DNA of 64,000 bases from Chimaeribacter arupi (GCF_002858805.1 NZ_PJZI01000003.1:149448-213447), one strand, 5' to 3'; shown: positions 1 to 9,548, counted from the first letter of the stretch. Made by a program: numbers and translations. Notes: generated by a model not told the origin, from the letters alone.

Positions 1-1384
1 GCAGGCGGGTGTTGCGCGTGGGGTAGAGCATCTCCTGGCCGCGGAACAGCGCGGTGATGCGGGTCTGCGGCGGCAGTTGTAAATCGCGGATCGCCGCGCC
101 GATATACCACTTTTCCGCCCCGAGCTTGTAGGTGAAATGCTGCCAGATATTCTGCGGGTCGATATCCAGCCCGATGCGTGACTCCGGCGTCGGTGTCGGC
201 GGCACAATGACCCGCGCCTGCTGGGCAGCCCAGGCCAGTGAGGTGCCCTGTACCAGCAGCGACACCAGCACGATAAAGAACGCCACATTGAAGAATAGGC
301 GCGCATCAGGGATGCCCGCCATCATCGGGAACACCGCCAGGATAATCGGCACCGCGCCGCGCAACCCAACCCATGACAGGAATACCCGCTCACGGCCGGT
401 AAAGCTGCGGAACGGCAGCAGGCTGGCAAACACCGCCACCGGCCGCACAAACACAATCATCCACACCGAAAGCAGCAGGGCCGGCAGCGCAATCGGCAGC
501 AACTGGCTGGGCGTCAGCAGCAGGCCGAGCACCATAAACATGCCGATCTGGCTCAGCCAGGCCATGCCGTCAAAGGTTTGCAAAATGCCGTGGCGGTTGC
601 GGATCGGCGAGTTGCCGAGCTTCAGGCCGCACAGGTAAACCGCCAGAATACCGCTGCCTTCCAGCAGGGTGGTGAGGGCAAACACCAGCAGGCCGCCGCT
701 CAGGGCCAGCAGCGGGTAAAGCCCCGGCGCCAGAGGGATGCGGTTGATCGACTGCTGTAACAGCCAGCCACCGGCAAACCCGAGGGCGATGCCCAGGCCG
801 AACTGGCGGATGATGTCCACAATAAACATCCAGCTCAGGCCATGCTCGCCTTTGCCGATCATGTCGATCAGGGTAATGGTCAGGAACACCGCCATCGGGT
901 CATTGCAGCCGGACTCAATCTCCAGCGTGGCGCTGACGCGGTCATTCAGCCCTTTGCCGCCAATCATGGAAAACACGGCGGCCGCGTCGGTGGAGCCGAC
1001 AATCGCCCCAATCAGCAACCCCTGATAGAGGTTGACATGGAACAGCCAGGCGGCGGCCAGCCCGGTCAGCGCGGCGGTCAGCACCACGCCTACGGTGGCG
1101 AGCGAGAGCGCAGGCCACAGGGCGACGCGGAAATAGGAGGCCCGGGTGCGCATCCCGCCATCCAGCAGGATCACCGCCAGCGCCAGGTTGCTTATCATGT
1201 ACGCCAGCGGATAGTTATCGAACTCAATCCCGCCCAGGCCATCCACGCCGGCCAGCATCCCAATGGCCAGAAAAATCACCAGGATCGGGATACCGAGCCG
1301 TGAAGAGAGCGAACTCAGCAGAATGCTTGCCCCTACCAACACGGCACTAATCACAAACAATGTGTTGATAGTGCTTGCTTCCAA
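1..1384 (-). CDS. nhaP2: NhaP2/CvrA potassium/proton antiporter, 3'-truncated by the window edge
   Basis: Inner-membrane CPA1-family K+(Na+)/H+ antiporter with a C-terminal cytoplasmic regulatory domain. Translating the minus strand from a TTG at 1384 (GGAG eight bases upstream) gives [18 protein letters not shown], then [20 protein letters not shown] and the transport motif [14 protein letters not shown], all typical of NhaP2. About 461 of the usual roughly 575 codons are visible; at the window edge the protein is still in its TrkA-C-like region ([14 protein letters not shown]). There is no ATG near the N terminus, so a TTG start is inferred. The missing C terminus lies before base 1. Confidence 0.93.
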   Translation of the reverse strand, partial: MEASTINTLFVISAVLVGASILLSSLSSRLGIPILVIFLAIGMLAGVDGLGGIEFDNYPLAYMISNLALAVILLDGGMRTRASYFRVALWPALSLATVGVVLTAALTGLAAAWLFHVNLYQGLLIGAIVGSTDAAAVFSMIGGKGLNDRVSATLEIESGCNDPMAVFLTITLIDMIGKGEHGLSWMFIVDIIRQFGLGIALGFAGGWLLQQSINRIPLAPGLYPLLALSGGLLVFALTTLLEGSGILAVYLCGLKLGNSPIRNRHGILQTFDGMAWLSQIGMFMVLGLLLTPSQLLPIALPALLLSVWMIVFVRPVAVFASLLPFRSFTGRERVFLSWVGLRGAVPIILAVFPMMAGIPDARLFFNVAFFIVLVSLLVQGTSLAWAAQQARVIVPPTPTPESRIGLDIDPQNIWQHFTYKLGAEKWYIGAAIRDLQLPPQTRITALFRGQEMLYPTRNTRL

Positions 1385-1603
1385 ATCGCTTTCTCCCCTG
1401 TTTTTGCCGGTTATGCAGCAACTATGCCAGTTAACTGATTATGCAGAACCACTATAGTGTAATTTAGCCTGAGAATATCAAAGAGGTGTTTGATAATTTA
1501 GGAAAATGAGCGATACGCCGGGCTTTTGGCGGGTGACAGGCAGCATGTTGCAACCGTGCGACAGGGGTAGCGCAGGAACAGGGCCCCGTAATGGGGCCGG
1601 GAA

Positions 1604-1732
1604 TCAACGCGGGTGGCGGCGTGCGCGTGGGTTAAGCAGGTTACGTGACCGGCTGAGCTGGATATGGCGGTAAAGGGCATAGACCGCGAGTACGCAGAAT
1701 ACCACCATCAACATAATTAACGTGGTTTGCAT
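1604..1732 (-). CDS. Small single-pass membrane protein, 42 aa
   Basis: I do not recognise the family. An ATG at 1732 follows GGAG at seven bases spacing and opens a 42-codon frame ending in TGA. The product begins MQTTLIMLMVVFCVLAVYAL, a single hydrophobic helix (about residues 4-20), and ends in a highly basic tail (YRHIQLSRSRNLLNP, then RARRHPR), consistent with an N-out/C-in bitopic membrane peptide by the positive-inside rule. It sits between nhaP2 and the exporter gene, upstream of nhaP2 on the same strand. Function unknown. The good Shine-Dalgarno sequence and the hydrophobic/basic layout argue for a real gene; homologue conservation is untested. Confidence 0.6.
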   Translation of the reverse strand: MQTTLIMLMVVFCVLAVYALYRHIQLSRSRNLLNPRARRHPR

Positions 1733-1919
1733 CGGGATCTCCGGTAAAGAAAGGAAGCACCTCTGCCGGGTGGCAGCTTAACGTAGTGTAGTGTATGCCT
1801 TGCGGCTTGTGTGTTTTGTGAGCGTTTTGCCGGCTATCCGCGGTTGGGCCACCGGCCGCGAACGGGTATACTGCCGCGCTGTGCCCGGTTGGCGGGCTGT
1901 TGTTATCAAGGATTCGCGT

Positions 1920-2840
1920 TTGTCTGACATCTCTGCCCCGGCCCGGCCGGGCCTGCGTCTCGCGCTTCAGGAGTGGGTGCTGATCGGCATTACCATGATC
2001 TGGGGCGGCACGTTTCTGATCGTTCATCTGGCCGTCCAGGTCAGCGGCCCGTTCTTTTTCGTTGGCCTGCGGTTTGCCACGGCGACCGCCGTGCTGCTGC
2101 TGTTCTCCGCCCATACGCTGCGCGGCCTGACCTGGGCCGAGCTGAAAGCCGGCAGCCTGGTGGGGGTGGCCATTATGTTTGGCTACGGCCTGCAAACGGT
2201 GGGGTTGCAGAGCATTAACAGCAGCAAATCCGCCTTTATCACCGCCATGTATGTGCCGATTGTGCCGCTGTTACAGTGGCTGGTGCTGCGACGTGCGCCG
2301 GGCATCATGTCTTCGCTGGGCATTGTGCTGGCCTTCGCCGGGTTGATTCTGCTCGCCGGGCCGGACAACGCCTCGCTCAGTTTCACCTTTGGCGAGATCA
2401 TTACGCTGGTGAGTGCGCTGGCGATTGCTGCTGAGATCCTGCTGATTGGCGCGTTTGCCGGCCAGGTGAATATCCGCCGCGTCACTATTATCCAGCTCGG
2501 CACCGCCTCGCTGCTGGCTTTTTTGATGATGGCCCCGGCCGGGGAAAGCCTGCCGCCGCTCTCTGACCGGCTGCTCTGGAGCGCGCTGGGCTTAGGCTGT
2601 GCCAGTGCGCTGATCCAGGTCACCATGAACTGGGCGCAGAAGAGTGTCTCACCCACGCGCGCCACGGTGATCTACGCCGGTGAGCCGGTCTGGGCCGGGG
2701 TGGTCGGGCGGCTGGCCGGTGAACGGTTGCCGGGCGTTGCGCTGCTGGGCGGGGCGCTGATTGTGCTGGGGGTGCTGGTCAGTGAGCTGCGGTTGAAAAG
2801 AAAAAAACCGGCCGCTGTCTCAGACGGGTGTGCTGGATAG
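1920..2840 (+). CDS. DMT-superfamily (EamA) transporter, 306 aa
   Basis: Probable inner-membrane metabolite exporter of the drug/metabolite transporter superfamily, with two EamA repeats and about ten membrane segments. Visible marks are EWVLIGITMIWGGTFLIVHL at the start, an AELKAGSLVG loop, and a second repeat ending GEPVWAGVVGRLAGERLPG followed by a basic tail (RLKRKKPA). I chose TTG 1920 because AAGGA lies eight bases upstream and the protein then begins just before the first helix; an in-frame ATG at 1791 would add 43 residues of arginine-rich, non-homologous-looking sequence. The substrate cannot be told from sequence. Its last codons form one arm of the rut operon terminator. Confidence 0.8.
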   Translation: MSDISAPARPGLRLALQEWVLIGITMIWGGTFLIVHLAVQVSGPFFFVGLRFATATAVLLLFSAHTLRGLTWAELKAGSLVGVAIMFGYGLQTVGLQSINSSKSAFITAMYVPIVPLLQWLVLRRAPGIMSSLGIVLAFAGLILLAGPDNASLSFTFGEIITLVSALAIAAEILLIGAFAGQVNIRRVTIIQLGTASLLAFLMMAPAGESLPPLSDRLLWSALGLGCASALIQVTMNWAQKSVSPTRATVIYAGEPVWAGVVGRLAGERLPGVALLGGALIVLGVLVSELRLKRKKPAAVSDGCAG

Positions 2841-2847
2841 CGGCCGG
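2801..2847 (-). terminator. Intrinsic terminator of the rut operon, overlapping the exporter gene
   Basis: On the minus strand CCGGCCGCT (2847-2839) pairs with AGCGGCCGG (2816-2808), followed by a run of T (2807-2801). It is about 40 bases past the rutG stop. The distal arm and T-run are coding sequence of the convergent exporter gene, which ends at 2840. Confidence 0.8.
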
Positions 2848-2886
2848 CGATCATCAAGATGATGAGCTAAGGAGAAACTGAGGTCG

Positions 2887-4215
2887 TCAGCGATCTTTTA
2901 ATGCAGCTTCTGTGCCAACCGGCACTCTACGCCGGTTGCGCAGCAGGGCATTCAGCAGAATGGCCCCAAAGGTAGCGGTGCCGATGCCCCCCATCGTGAA
3001 GCCGCCCAGGCTCAGGGCAAAATCCCCGGCGCCCAGCACCAGCGTCACGGCGACCATGATCAGGTTGCCGTTCTCACTGAGATCCACCCGGTTCTGCACC
3101 CAGATACGCGCGCCTGCCACGGCAATCAACCCAAACACCACAATCGAGGTGCCGCCCAGCACCGGGCCGGGAATGGTGTGGATCACTGCACCAAACTTGG
3201 GCGAAAAGCCCAGCAGAATGGCAACCAGCGCCGCCGCCACAAAAATCAGCGTGGAGTAGATGCGGGTCACCGCCATCACGCCGATATTCTCAGCATAGGT
3301 CGTCACACCGGTGCCGCCCATCGAGGCGGAAAGCATGGTCGCCAGGCCGTCACCGACAAAGGCGCGCCCCATGTACGGGTCGAGGTTTTTGCCGGTCATG
3401 CCCGCCACCGCTTTGATATGGCCGAGGTTCTCCGCCACCAGGATCACCGCCACCGGCGCGATCAGCAGCATCGCCTGGCTGCTGAATACCGGCGTGCTGA
3501 ACGCCGGCAGGCCGAACCAGGCAGCTTGTGCCACCGGCGCAAAATTCACCGGTGTGCCCCAGCCCAGCCCGTTGGTCACCGCGATGTAGATCAGGTAGGC
3601 TGCCAGCAGCCCGATCAGGATCAGCAGGCGTTGCAGCAGCCCACGGGTAAACACCGCCACACTGCCGATACAGAGCACCGTGATCACCGCCATCCAGCTG
3701 TCAAACGTCGAGCCTGAGACGCTTTTCACCGCAATCGGTGCCAGGTTGAGGCCAATCGCCATCACCACCGCACCGGTGACCACCGGCGGCATCAGCCGTT
3801 CAATCCAGCGGGTGCCGGCCGCCATCACAATTACCCCGATCAGCGTATAGACGGCCCCACAGGCGATGATGCCGCCCAGCGCCACCCCCATATTGGGGTT
3901 CGGCCCCTGGCCGCCGTAGCCGGTCACGGCGATCACCAGCCCGACAAAAGCCGCGCTGGAGCCGAGGTAACTGGGCACCCGGCCGCCCACCACCAGAAAG
4001 AACAGCAGGGTGCCGATGCCGGACATCAGAATCGCCAGATTGGCATCAAAGCCCATCAGCAGCGGCATCAGCACCGTGGCACCAAACATCGCCACCGAGT
4101 GTTGCAGCCCCATCACCAGCGTCGGCCAGAGCGGCAACCGCTCATCCGGGGCGATGATTGCCCCGTCAAGATTGCCCTGCCGTTTATGCCATTTCGGAAA
4201 CCAGGAAGAGGTCAT
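2887..4215 (-). CDS. rutG: RutG uracil:proton symporter
   Basis: Inner-membrane NCS2 (nucleobase:cation symporter-2) permease that brings in uracil for the Rut pathway. The 442-residue protein has the expected length and about 12-14 membrane segments. It begins with the RutG-like tail MTSSWFPKWHKRQGNLDG and contains LMGLQHSVAMFGATVL-type and VAENLGHIKAV motifs; the glutamate of the latter is the conserved substrate-binding region of the family. It is the last gene of the rut operon, 48 bases after rutF. The strong hairpin at 2801-2847 lies immediately downstream. Confidence 0.96.
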   Translation of the reverse strand: MTSSWFPKWHKRQGNLDGAIIAPDERLPLWPTLVMGLQHSVAMFGATVLMPLLMGFDANLAILMSGIGTLLFFLVVGGRVPSYLGSSAAFVGLVIAVTGYGGQGPNPNMGVALGGIIACGAVYTLIGVIVMAAGTRWIERLMPPVVTGAVVMAIGLNLAPIAVKSVSGSTFDSWMAVITVLCIGSVAVFTRGLLQRLLILIGLLAAYLIYIAVTNGLGWGTPVNFAPVAQAAWFGLPAFSTPVFSSQAMLLIAPVAVILVAENLGHIKAVAGMTGKNLDPYMGRAFVGDGLATMLSASMGGTGVTTYAENIGVMAVTRIYSTLIFVAAALVAILLGFSPKFGAVIHTIPGPVLGGTSIVVFGLIAVAGARIWVQNRVDLSENGNLIMVAVTLVLGAGDFALSLGGFTMGGIGTATFGAILLNALLRNRRRVPVGTEAALKDR

Positions 4216-4263
4216 GGTGTTCTCCAGAGGTGGAATGCAGACCGCCGCAGTGCGGCGGGCCGG

Positions 4264-4809
4264 TTAACTGAGCTGGCGCATCAGCGGGTGGTAGCGCCGG
4301 TCGAAATAGACCAGGCCGTGGCCCGCGTCATTGCGCCGCAACGCCACCACCTCACAGAACAGGATGTCATGGGTGCCGACGCTGACCGTCTGGGTGATGC
4401 GGCAATCAAAATTGGCCACTGCCCCGGCCAGCACCGGCGAGCCGGTCGCCAGCCGCGACCAGTCGGCAGCGGCGAAGCGGGCCTCCATCAGCGTTTTGCC
4501 GCCAAACAGGTTGGAGAGGTCCTCGTGCCCGGCGGACAGCGTGTTAACGCAAAGCTGCTGGTTGCGGGCAAAGGCCGGGTGCACCGAGGCGGAACGGTTC
4601 AGGCAGACCAGCAGCGTCGGCGGGGTGTCGGTCACGCTGCATACCGCCGAGGCAGTAAAACCGGCGCGACCTGCCGGGCCATCGGTGGTGATGATATTGA
4701 CCGCCGCCCCCAGGCAGGACATGGCCTGGCGGAACGTGTGTTGCGTCACCGGCTCAACCGGGGGGGCCGCCTGCGCAGCGGTATCCGCATAGGGTAATGC
4801 AGTGTGCAT
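4264..4809 (-). CDS. rutF: RutF flavin reductase
   Basis: NADH:FMN oxidoreductase that supplies reduced FMN to the RutA monooxygenase, cytoplasmic. The 181-residue product has the flavin_reductase (HpaC-like) fold signatures: [40 protein letters not shown], and the C-terminal YFDRRYHPL. It lies 22 bases after rutE. An unusually long N-terminal lead (about 25 residues before the conserved domain) could mean a later start, but no better one is visible. Confidence 0.95.
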   Translation of the reverse strand: MHTALPYADTAAQAAPPVEPVTQHTFRQAMSCLGAAVNIITTDGPAGRAGFTASAVCSVTDTPPTLLVCLNRSASVHPAFARNQQLCVNTLSAGHEDLSNLFGGKTLMEARFAAADWSRLATGSPVLAGAVANFDCRITQTVSVGTHDILFCEVVALRRNDAGHGLVYFDRRYHPLMRQLS

Positions 4810-4831
4810 ATGTCAGCTCCTTACTATGAAA

Positions 4832-5422
4832 TCAGCATAACCGGCAGGCGCGGTCGAACGGCAGGCGCGGCAGGCGGCCATACACCTTGCCGGCATCGCC
4901 ATAGCCGATATTGATCAGAAAATTGACTTTCCAGCCCTGTTCCGCCAGAAATTCCTGCTCGATTTTCGCCGGGTCGAAACCGGACATCGGCCCGGTGTCC
5001 AGCCCCAGTGAGCGGCAGGCGATGATCAGGTAGGCGGCTTGCAGGCTGGCGTTACGGAACGCCGTCTCGTGGGCCAGTTCCGGGCTGGAGGTAAACCAGC
5101 TGCGGGCATCGCCGTGCGGGAAGAGTTCCGGCAGGGCGTCATAAAACGCCGGGTCCCAGGCCATAATGGCGGTGACCGGCGCACTTTGCGTCTTGGCGAC
5201 ATTGCCGCTGGAGAGCGTAGGCAGCAGCCGTGCGCGGGCTTGTGGGCTGCGCACAAACACGATGCGCGCCGGGCTGCAATTGGCGGAGGTCGGGCCGAGG
5301 CTGGCGAGCTGGTACACCTCCTGCAACAGCGCATCACTCACCGGCTTATCCAGCCAGCCATTCTGGCTGCGCGCCTCGGTAAACAGCGTGGCCAGGGCGG
5401 CAGCGCTCAGGGCTTCATTCAT
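4832..5422 (-). CDS. rutE: RutE malonic semialdehyde reductase
   Basis: FMN-dependent nitroreductase-family enzyme that reduces toxic malonic semialdehyde, the product of uracil ring degradation, to 3-hydroxypropionate. The protein starts [20 protein letters not shown] and contains [20 protein letters not shown] and [17 protein letters not shown], as in E. coli RutE; 196 aa is the normal length. Start chosen at 5422 because its ATG overlaps the rutD TGA (ATGA), implying translational coupling; the longer upstream frame is rutD in another phase. Confidence 0.95.
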   Translation of the reverse strand: MNEALSAAALATLFTEARSQNGWLDKPVSDALLQEVYQLASLGPTSANCSPARIVFVRSPQARARLLPTLSSGNVAKTQSAPVTAIMAWDPAFYDALPELFPHGDARSWFTSSPELAHETAFRNASLQAAYLIIACRSLGLDTGPMSGFDPAKIEQEFLAEQGWKVNFLINIGYGDAGKVYGRLPRLPFDRACRLC

Positions 5423-6213
5423 ACAGGCTCCATTGGGTGGCGTTTCAGCCACGCCAGTAAAAGGGAAGTAAAGGTCTCCGGGTCCGTCACGCTCATGGCA
5501 TGGCCGCCATAGGCCATCTCCTGGTAATGGCCCTGCGGCAGGGCCGCTGCCAGCGCCGCTGAACAAGGGTAGGGCACCAGCAGGTCATCCCGCGCGCACA
5601 GTGCCAGCACCGGTGCCTCCAGTGCCGGCAGCCGGGCACGCAGATCGGCGGCCATCAGCGCCTCCAGCCGGTGCAGCAGGTTTTCCATGCCCTGAAAGTG
5701 CGCGACCTGGTGCGCCTGCTCCTGCTCCAGCAACGCCTCATGCTGTGACAGCCAGTCCGCCGGGTAGAGGAACAGCGGCTGGGCGCGCACATAGGCTTCC
5801 ACGCCGCTGTTCAGCAGCAGATCGCGGCGCACGTTGAAGCAGCGCCGGGTCTGGCTGTCCAGCACCGGCCAGCCGTTGACCACCACCAGGCTGTGCAGCA
5901 GGCCGGGGTAATCCAGCGCCAGCTGCAACCCGATAATGCCGCCCAGCGCATGGCCCACCAGATGGCAGCGCTGCACCTCAAGCCGCTGTAACAACGCAGC
6001 CAGTTCGGCGGCCATGTCTGCCATCCGGTAGCCCGGCGCCAGGGTGCCGCCGCTGCGGCCGGTGCCGTTGTGGTCGTAAAGGATCACCCGGCGTCCGGCC
6101 GCCAGCGCGGCCAGTTGCGGCTGCCAGAAACTGCCGCTGCCGCCCAGACCGGCACTGAGCACGACGGTCTCAGCAGTGGGCGACGGGTCGCCCAGCACCT
6201 CGTAATACATCAT
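5419..6213 (-). CDS. rutD: RutD alpha/beta hydrolase of the Rut pathway
   Basis: Putative carbamate/aminoacrylate hydrolase that speeds a step otherwise spontaneous in uracil breakdown. The 264-residue protein carries an oxyanion-type [15 protein letters not shown] segment, [18 protein letters not shown] and a C-terminal [14 protein letters not shown] with the catalytic-type histidine. At the nucleophile elbow the sequence reads GHALGG, so the usual serine of GxSxG is an alanine; E. coli RutD has the same feature, so this is a family trait rather than damage. Start is the first ATG of an ATGATG pair at 6213. Its stop overlaps the rutE start by four bases. Confidence 0.93.
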   Translation of the reverse strand: MMYYEVLGDPSPTAETVVLSAGLGGSGSFWQPQLAALAAGRRVILYDHNGTGRSGGTLAPGYRMADMAAELAALLQRLEVQRCHLVGHALGGIIGLQLALDYPGLLHSLVVVNGWPVLDSQTRRCFNVRRDLLLNSGVEAYVRAQPLFLYPADWLSQHEALLEQEQAHQVAHFQGMENLLHRLEALMAADLRARLPALEAPVLALCARDDLLVPYPCSAALAAALPQGHYQEMAYGGHAMSVTDPETFTSLLLAWLKRHPMEPV

Positions 6214-6232
6214 GGCCTCTCTTAGGTGACGG

Positions 6233-6622
6233 TCAGCGGGTGCCGATATGGGCAATGGTGGCGATCTCAATCAGCGCGTCCGGCTTCACCAGCCCGCACT
6301 GGATGCAGAAACGGGCCGGTTTGTCACCGGGGAAGTACCCGGCGTAGACCTGATTAATCGCCGCGTAATTGGCCCAGTCAGTGATAAAAATCGAGTTAAA
6401 GGTCACGTCATCCATCGTGCCGCCTGCGGTTTCAATCACGCTTTTGATGGTCTCGAGCACGTGGCGCGTCTGGGCGGCGGCATCGCCGACATGCACCACG
6501 TTGTTCTCTTTATCGAACGGCAGCGTCCCGGAGACATACACCACGCCGTCAGCCAGCGTGCCGGGGACAAAGGGCGCCAGCGGTACGCCGCTGCCGGGGG
6601 GAATAATGGCGTGTTTAGGCAT
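6233..6622 (-). CDS. rutC: RutC 3-aminoacrylate deaminase
   Basis: Rid/YjgF-family trimeric enzyme that hydrolyses 3-aminoacrylate to malonic semialdehyde and ammonia. The 129 residues match the expected family length; [20 protein letters not shown] and the [20 protein letters not shown] segment, with the conserved arginine contacting the substrate carboxylate, are visible. It begins 18 bases after the rutB stop and precedes rutD by about 20 bases, in the E. coli operon order. Confidence 0.97.
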   Translation of the reverse strand: MPKHAIIPPGSGVPLAPFVPGTLADGVVYVSGTLPFDKENNVVHVGDAAAQTRHVLETIKSVIETAGGTMDDVTFNSIFITDWANYAAINQVYAGYFPGDKPARFCIQCGLVKPDALIEIATIAHIGTR

Positions 6623-6639
6623 TGCGTCTCTCCCTGAAG

Positions 6640-7413
6640 TCAGGCGGTCTGGCTGAGCGGGGCGCGTTGCCCCTCCACGGCGCGGCAGAAACTTGCCACG
6701 TCCGAGACCCAGCCGAAAAAGGTTTCGATGTTGAACAGTGCGGCCTGCTGGGCAAACGGCGGCCCGGCCTGATGGGTGGCGTCTTCCAGCACCACGCCGA
6801 AATACTCCAGGAAGAAGCCGTCGCGCAACGTGGATTCCACGCAGACGTTGGTGGCGATGCCGGTAAACACCAGATGGTGGATGCCGTAACTGCGCAGCAG
6901 GCTGTCGAGCTGGGTATTGAAGAAGCCGCTGTAGCGCGGTTTCGGCAGTACGATGTCACCCGGCTGCGGGCGCAGCTCATCCACCAGCTCATAATCCCAG
7001 TCGCCTTTCGCCAGCAGCTTGCCCTGGAGCGCCGGGCGTTTGCGCATGGTTTTCAGCGCGTTGGATTTGTGGAAATTCGGCGAGCCGGGGCCGCCCGCTT
7101 CCACATACTGGTTGTCCCAGCCGTTCTGGAAGAAGATAACCTTGATGCCGGCGGCGCGGGCGGCGGCAATGGCGGTGTTAATATTGGCAATCACCGGCCC
7201 GGTGGCGGAGACATCAAACCCGGCCAGGTCCAGATAGCCACCCTGCGAGGCATAAGCATTCTGCATATCCACCACGATCAGCGCGGTCTGTTGCGGGCTG
7301 AAGGCAAGCGCCTCCGGCCGGGCGGGCAGGATCACTTCGCTGCCCGGCTCACCGGGCTGGCGGCGCACTACCGGGGTGGACTCTGCATCGTGATGGGGGT
7401 CAACAATGTTCAT
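6640..7413 (-). CDS. rutB: RutB ureidoacrylate amidohydrolase
   Basis: Isochorismatase-like cysteine hydrolase that splits (Z)-3-ureidoacrylate peracid into carbamate and 3-aminoacrylate. The catalytic triad of the fold is visible: Asp49 in [11 protein letters not shown], Lys158 in [10 protein letters not shown], and Cys191 in [12 protein letters not shown]. At 257 residues it is longer than the E. coli protein by an N-terminal stretch rich in D/E/P. The ATG at 7413 shares one base with the TAA of rutA (TAATG), which indicates coupled translation. Confidence 0.96.
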   Translation of the reverse strand: MNIVDPHHDAESTPVVRRQPGEPGSEVILPARPEALAFSPQQTALIVVDMQNAYASQGGYLDLAGFDVSATGPVIANINTAIAAARAAGIKVIFFQNGWDNQYVEAGGPGSPNFHKSNALKTMRKRPALQGKLLAKGDWDYELVDELRPQPGDIVLPKPRYSGFFNTQLDSLLRSYGIHHLVFTGIATNVCVESTLRDGFFLEYFGVVLEDATHQAGPPFAQQAALFNIETFFGWVSDVASFCRAVEGQRAPLSQTA

Positions 7414-8516
7414 TACGCTACCTCGCGGTTGGTGTCACCGGTGAGCACCGACTGGCGGGTTTTCATCAGCGGCTGGATGCGTTCGCCAAACTGCTCGATG
7501 CCGTTGATAAAGTCGTCAAAGGTCAGCAGGACGCCTTCGGTACCGGGCACGGTGGCCACTTCATCCAGCATTTTCGCCACATGGGCATAAGAGCCGACCA
7601 GCGTGCCCATATTGATGTTGACGGCGGACGTCGGGTCAGCCATCTGGCGCACGTTGGTGTCCGCGCCGGATTTGGTGTCTTTGCTGCTCTGCTCGGTGAG
7701 CCAGGCCAGCGCCCCGGTGTCTGCACCCGCTTTGTAGTGCTCCCATTTGGCGCGCGCCGCCTCGTCGGTTTCATCGGCGATGATCATAAACAGGACGTAG
7801 GAGGAGACGTCCCGCCCGGTTTTCTCCGCAGCGCTTTTCATCCGGGCTGCGGTTGGGGCAAAGGCCGCCGGGGTGTTGACGCCCTTGCCGAAGCAGAAGT
7901 TGTAGTCGGCATACTGCGCGGAGAAGGCCATGCCCGCGTCGCTCTGCCCGGCGCAAATCACTTTCATCTCCGCCTGCGGCTGCGGGCTGAGGCGGCAATC
8001 GTCCATTTGGAAGAAATCGCCTTTGAAGTCCGATTTGCCGGTGCCCCACAGGTCACGCAGCACCTGCACATATTCGGCCAGGTAGTCGTAACGGCGGCTG
8101 AAGTAGTCGTCGCCGGGCCAGATACCCATCTGCTCATATTCCGGTTTCTGCCAGCCGGTCACCACGTTCAGGCCGAAACGCCCGTTGGAGATGGAATCAA
8201 TCGTCGAGGCCATGCGCGCCACAATCGCCGGGGGCATGGTGAGGGTGGCGGCCGTGGCAAAGATTTTGATGCGGGAGGTCACGGCAGCCAGCCCGGCCAT
8301 CAGCGTGAAGGACTCCAGGTTATGGTCCCAGAACTCAGTTTTGCCGCCAAAGCCGCGCAGCTTGATCATCGACAGTGCGAAATCGAAATGGTAATGCTCC
8401 GCTTTCTGCACAATGGCTTTGTTCAGCTCAAAAGTCGGCTTGTATTGCGGGGCGTTGGTGGAGATTAACCAGCCGTTGTTGCCGATCGGGATAAAGACGC
8501 CAATTTTCATCTGCAC
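7413..8516 (-). CDS. rutA: RutA pyrimidine monooxygenase
   Basis: First enzyme of the Rut pathway: an FMNH2- and O2-dependent luciferase-like monooxygenase that opens the uracil ring to ureidoacrylate peracid, allowing pyrimidine as sole nitrogen source. The 367-residue protein begins [20 protein letters not shown] and contains [15 protein letters not shown] and [20 protein letters not shown], as in E. coli RutA. Start is ATG 8516; a second ATG lies two codons later. Upstream lies a sigma-54 promoter with NtrC-like sites, fitting expression under nitrogen limitation. Confidence 0.97.
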   Translation of the reverse strand: MQMKIGVFIPIGNNGWLISTNAPQYKPTFELNKAIVQKAEHYHFDFALSMIKLRGFGGKTEFWDHNLESFTLMAGLAAVTSRIKIFATAATLTMPPAIVARMASTIDSISNGRFGLNVVTGWQKPEYEQMGIWPGDDYFSRRYDYLAEYVQVLRDLWGTGKSDFKGDFFQMDDCRLSPQPQAEMKVICAGQSDAGMAFSAQYADYNFCFGKGVNTPAAFAPTAARMKSAAEKTGRDVSSYVLFMIIADETDEAARAKWEHYKAGADTGALAWLTEQSSKDTKSGADTNVRQMADPTSAVNINMGTLVGSYAHVAKMLDEVATVPGTEGVLLTFDDFINGIEQFGERIQPLMKTRQSVLTGDTNREVA

Positions 8517-8590
8517 ACCTCATGTAGTCAGGACAGTCATGTCATCAGGCAGGTTGCCGGTGCAACGCGGTGCCGGGGTAAGGGAGGTAT

Positions 8591-8606
8591 TGCAAACCCA
8601 ATGCCA
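8591..8606 (-). promoter_or_regulatory. Sigma-54 (-24/-12) promoter of rutABCDEFG
   Basis: The minus strand reads TGGCATTGGGTTTGCA, matching the RpoN consensus TGGCAC-N5-TTGCA with correct GG-to-GC spacing and a single mismatch. It lies about 75 bases upstream of rutA. This agrees with known NtrC control of rut in E. coli. Confidence 0.75.
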
Positions 8607-8666
8607 CTTTTTTAAACAGTAAGCTAATCAGCAGGTTAAAAAATAACGGGCAGTGACTACTGACTG

Positions 8667-8687
8667 AATGGTCTGAAACAGACCATT
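8667..8687. promoter_or_regulatory. Perfect palindrome, candidate RutR operator
   Basis: AATGGTCTG-AAA-CAGACCATT has two perfect nine-base arms. It sits between the divergent rutA and rutR promoters and so is the best candidate for binding by the TetR-family RutR. It does not match the E. coli RutR box TTGACCA-N2-TGGTCAA in half-site orientation, so the assignment is inference. Confidence 0.5.
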
Positions 8688-8701
8688 TGGTAAAAAATTT
8701 G

Positions 8702-8739
8702 TGCACAAAAAGCAGGCAGATTTGAGCAAAAATGGTGCA
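8702..8739. promoter_or_regulatory. Pair of NtrC-like enhancer sites
   Basis: TGAGCAAAAATGGTGCA (8723-8739) has a perfect right NtrC half-site and a weak left one; TGCACAAAAAGCAGGCA (8702-8718) has a good left half and a weak right one. They lie about 100-150 bases upstream of the sigma-54 promoter, the usual enhancer distance. Confidence 0.45.
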
Positions 8740-8870
8740 GATTTGTTAAAAAATTAACCCAGACGGGGTAGGGAACGGCTTTGGGGCGCTAACATAGGCG
8801 CATTCATCGTCATTTGTTATGCTTGATGAAGAAAACATCATGTAAACCATTGAGAGTCCCTGGAGGGGAT

Positions 8871-9548
8871 GTGAAGTTACCCGCAGAACAGGATGGCCAA
8901 CCGGTGGCCGCGGCCACCAAAGCAAAAACACCCACCCGCCGTTCACGGGCCGTGGCCGCCAAACGGCAGGCGATTATGGCCGCGGCGCTGGAATTTTTTT
9001 CCCAGTACGGCATCCACGGCACCAGCCTCGATCAGGTGGCGGCGCGGGCGGACGTCTCCAAAACCAATCTGCTCTACTATTTCCCGTCCAAAGAGGCGCT
9101 TTATGTGGCGGTGCTGAAGGATCTCCTCGACATCTGGCTGGCCCCGCTGAAAGCGCTGCGCGCCGACCAGGCACCGCTGGCGGCGATCAGCGACTACATC
9201 CGGCTGAAACTGGAGGTGTCGCGCGATCACCCGCAGGCGTCGCGCCTGTTCTGCCTGGAGATGGTTCAGGGCGCGCCGCTGCTGAAGCAGGAGCTGCAAG
9301 GCTCGCTGAAAACGCTGGTGGCGGAGAAATCCGCGATCATCGAAGAGTGGGTGGCAACGCAGCGCATCGCACCGGTCGCGCCGTTGCAGCTGATCTTTAT
9401 GCTGTGGGCCACTACCCAGCACTACGCGGATTTCTGGGTGCAGGTTGAGGCGATTTCCGGCCGCTCATTGCAGGATGAGGCCTTTTTCCAGCAGACCCTG
9501 GACACCCTCCAGCGCATCATTATCGACGGCATCCGCCTGCGCCCCTGA
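8871..9548 (+). CDS. rutR: RutR TetR-family regulator of pyrimidine catabolism
   Basis: Uracil/thymine-responsive repressor of rut and regulator of pyrimidine and purine genes. Residues from RRSRAVAAKRQAIMAAALEF through SLDQVAARADVSKTNLLYYF form the TetR N-terminal HTH; the ligand domain has LKLEVSRDHPQASRLFCLEM and FMLWATTQHYADF, as in E. coli RutR. GTG 8871 was chosen because GGAGG lies just upstream and the 225-residue product is closest to the usual 212; an ATG at 8826 would add 15 residues and lacks a ribosome site. Divergent from rutA. Confidence 0.93.
   Translation: MKLPAEQDGQPVAAATKAKTPTRRSRAVAAKRQAIMAAALEFFSQYGIHGTSLDQVAARADVSKTNLLYYFPSKEALYVAVLKDLLDIWLAPLKALRADQAPLAAISDYIRLKLEVSRDHPQASRLFCLEMVQGAPLLKQELQGSLKTLVAEKSAIIEEWVATQRIAPVAPLQLIFMLWATTQHYADFWVQVEAISGRSLQDEAFFQQTLDTLQRIIIDGIRLRP

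Larger units (their letters stand above)
8517..8870. promoter_or_regulatory. rutA-rutR divergent control region
   Basis: This 354-base gap holds no gene. It contains a sigma-54 element (8591-8606), a 9-bp-arm palindrome (8667-8687), two NtrC-like sites (8702-8739) and the rutR leader. The middle (8640-8760) is distinctly AT-rich. Confidence 0.7.

Noticed and set aside
5419..6213. RutD suspected inactive because GHALG lacks the nucleophile serine
   Set aside because: E. coli RutD shows the same substitution, so it is a property of the family and not a mutation here.
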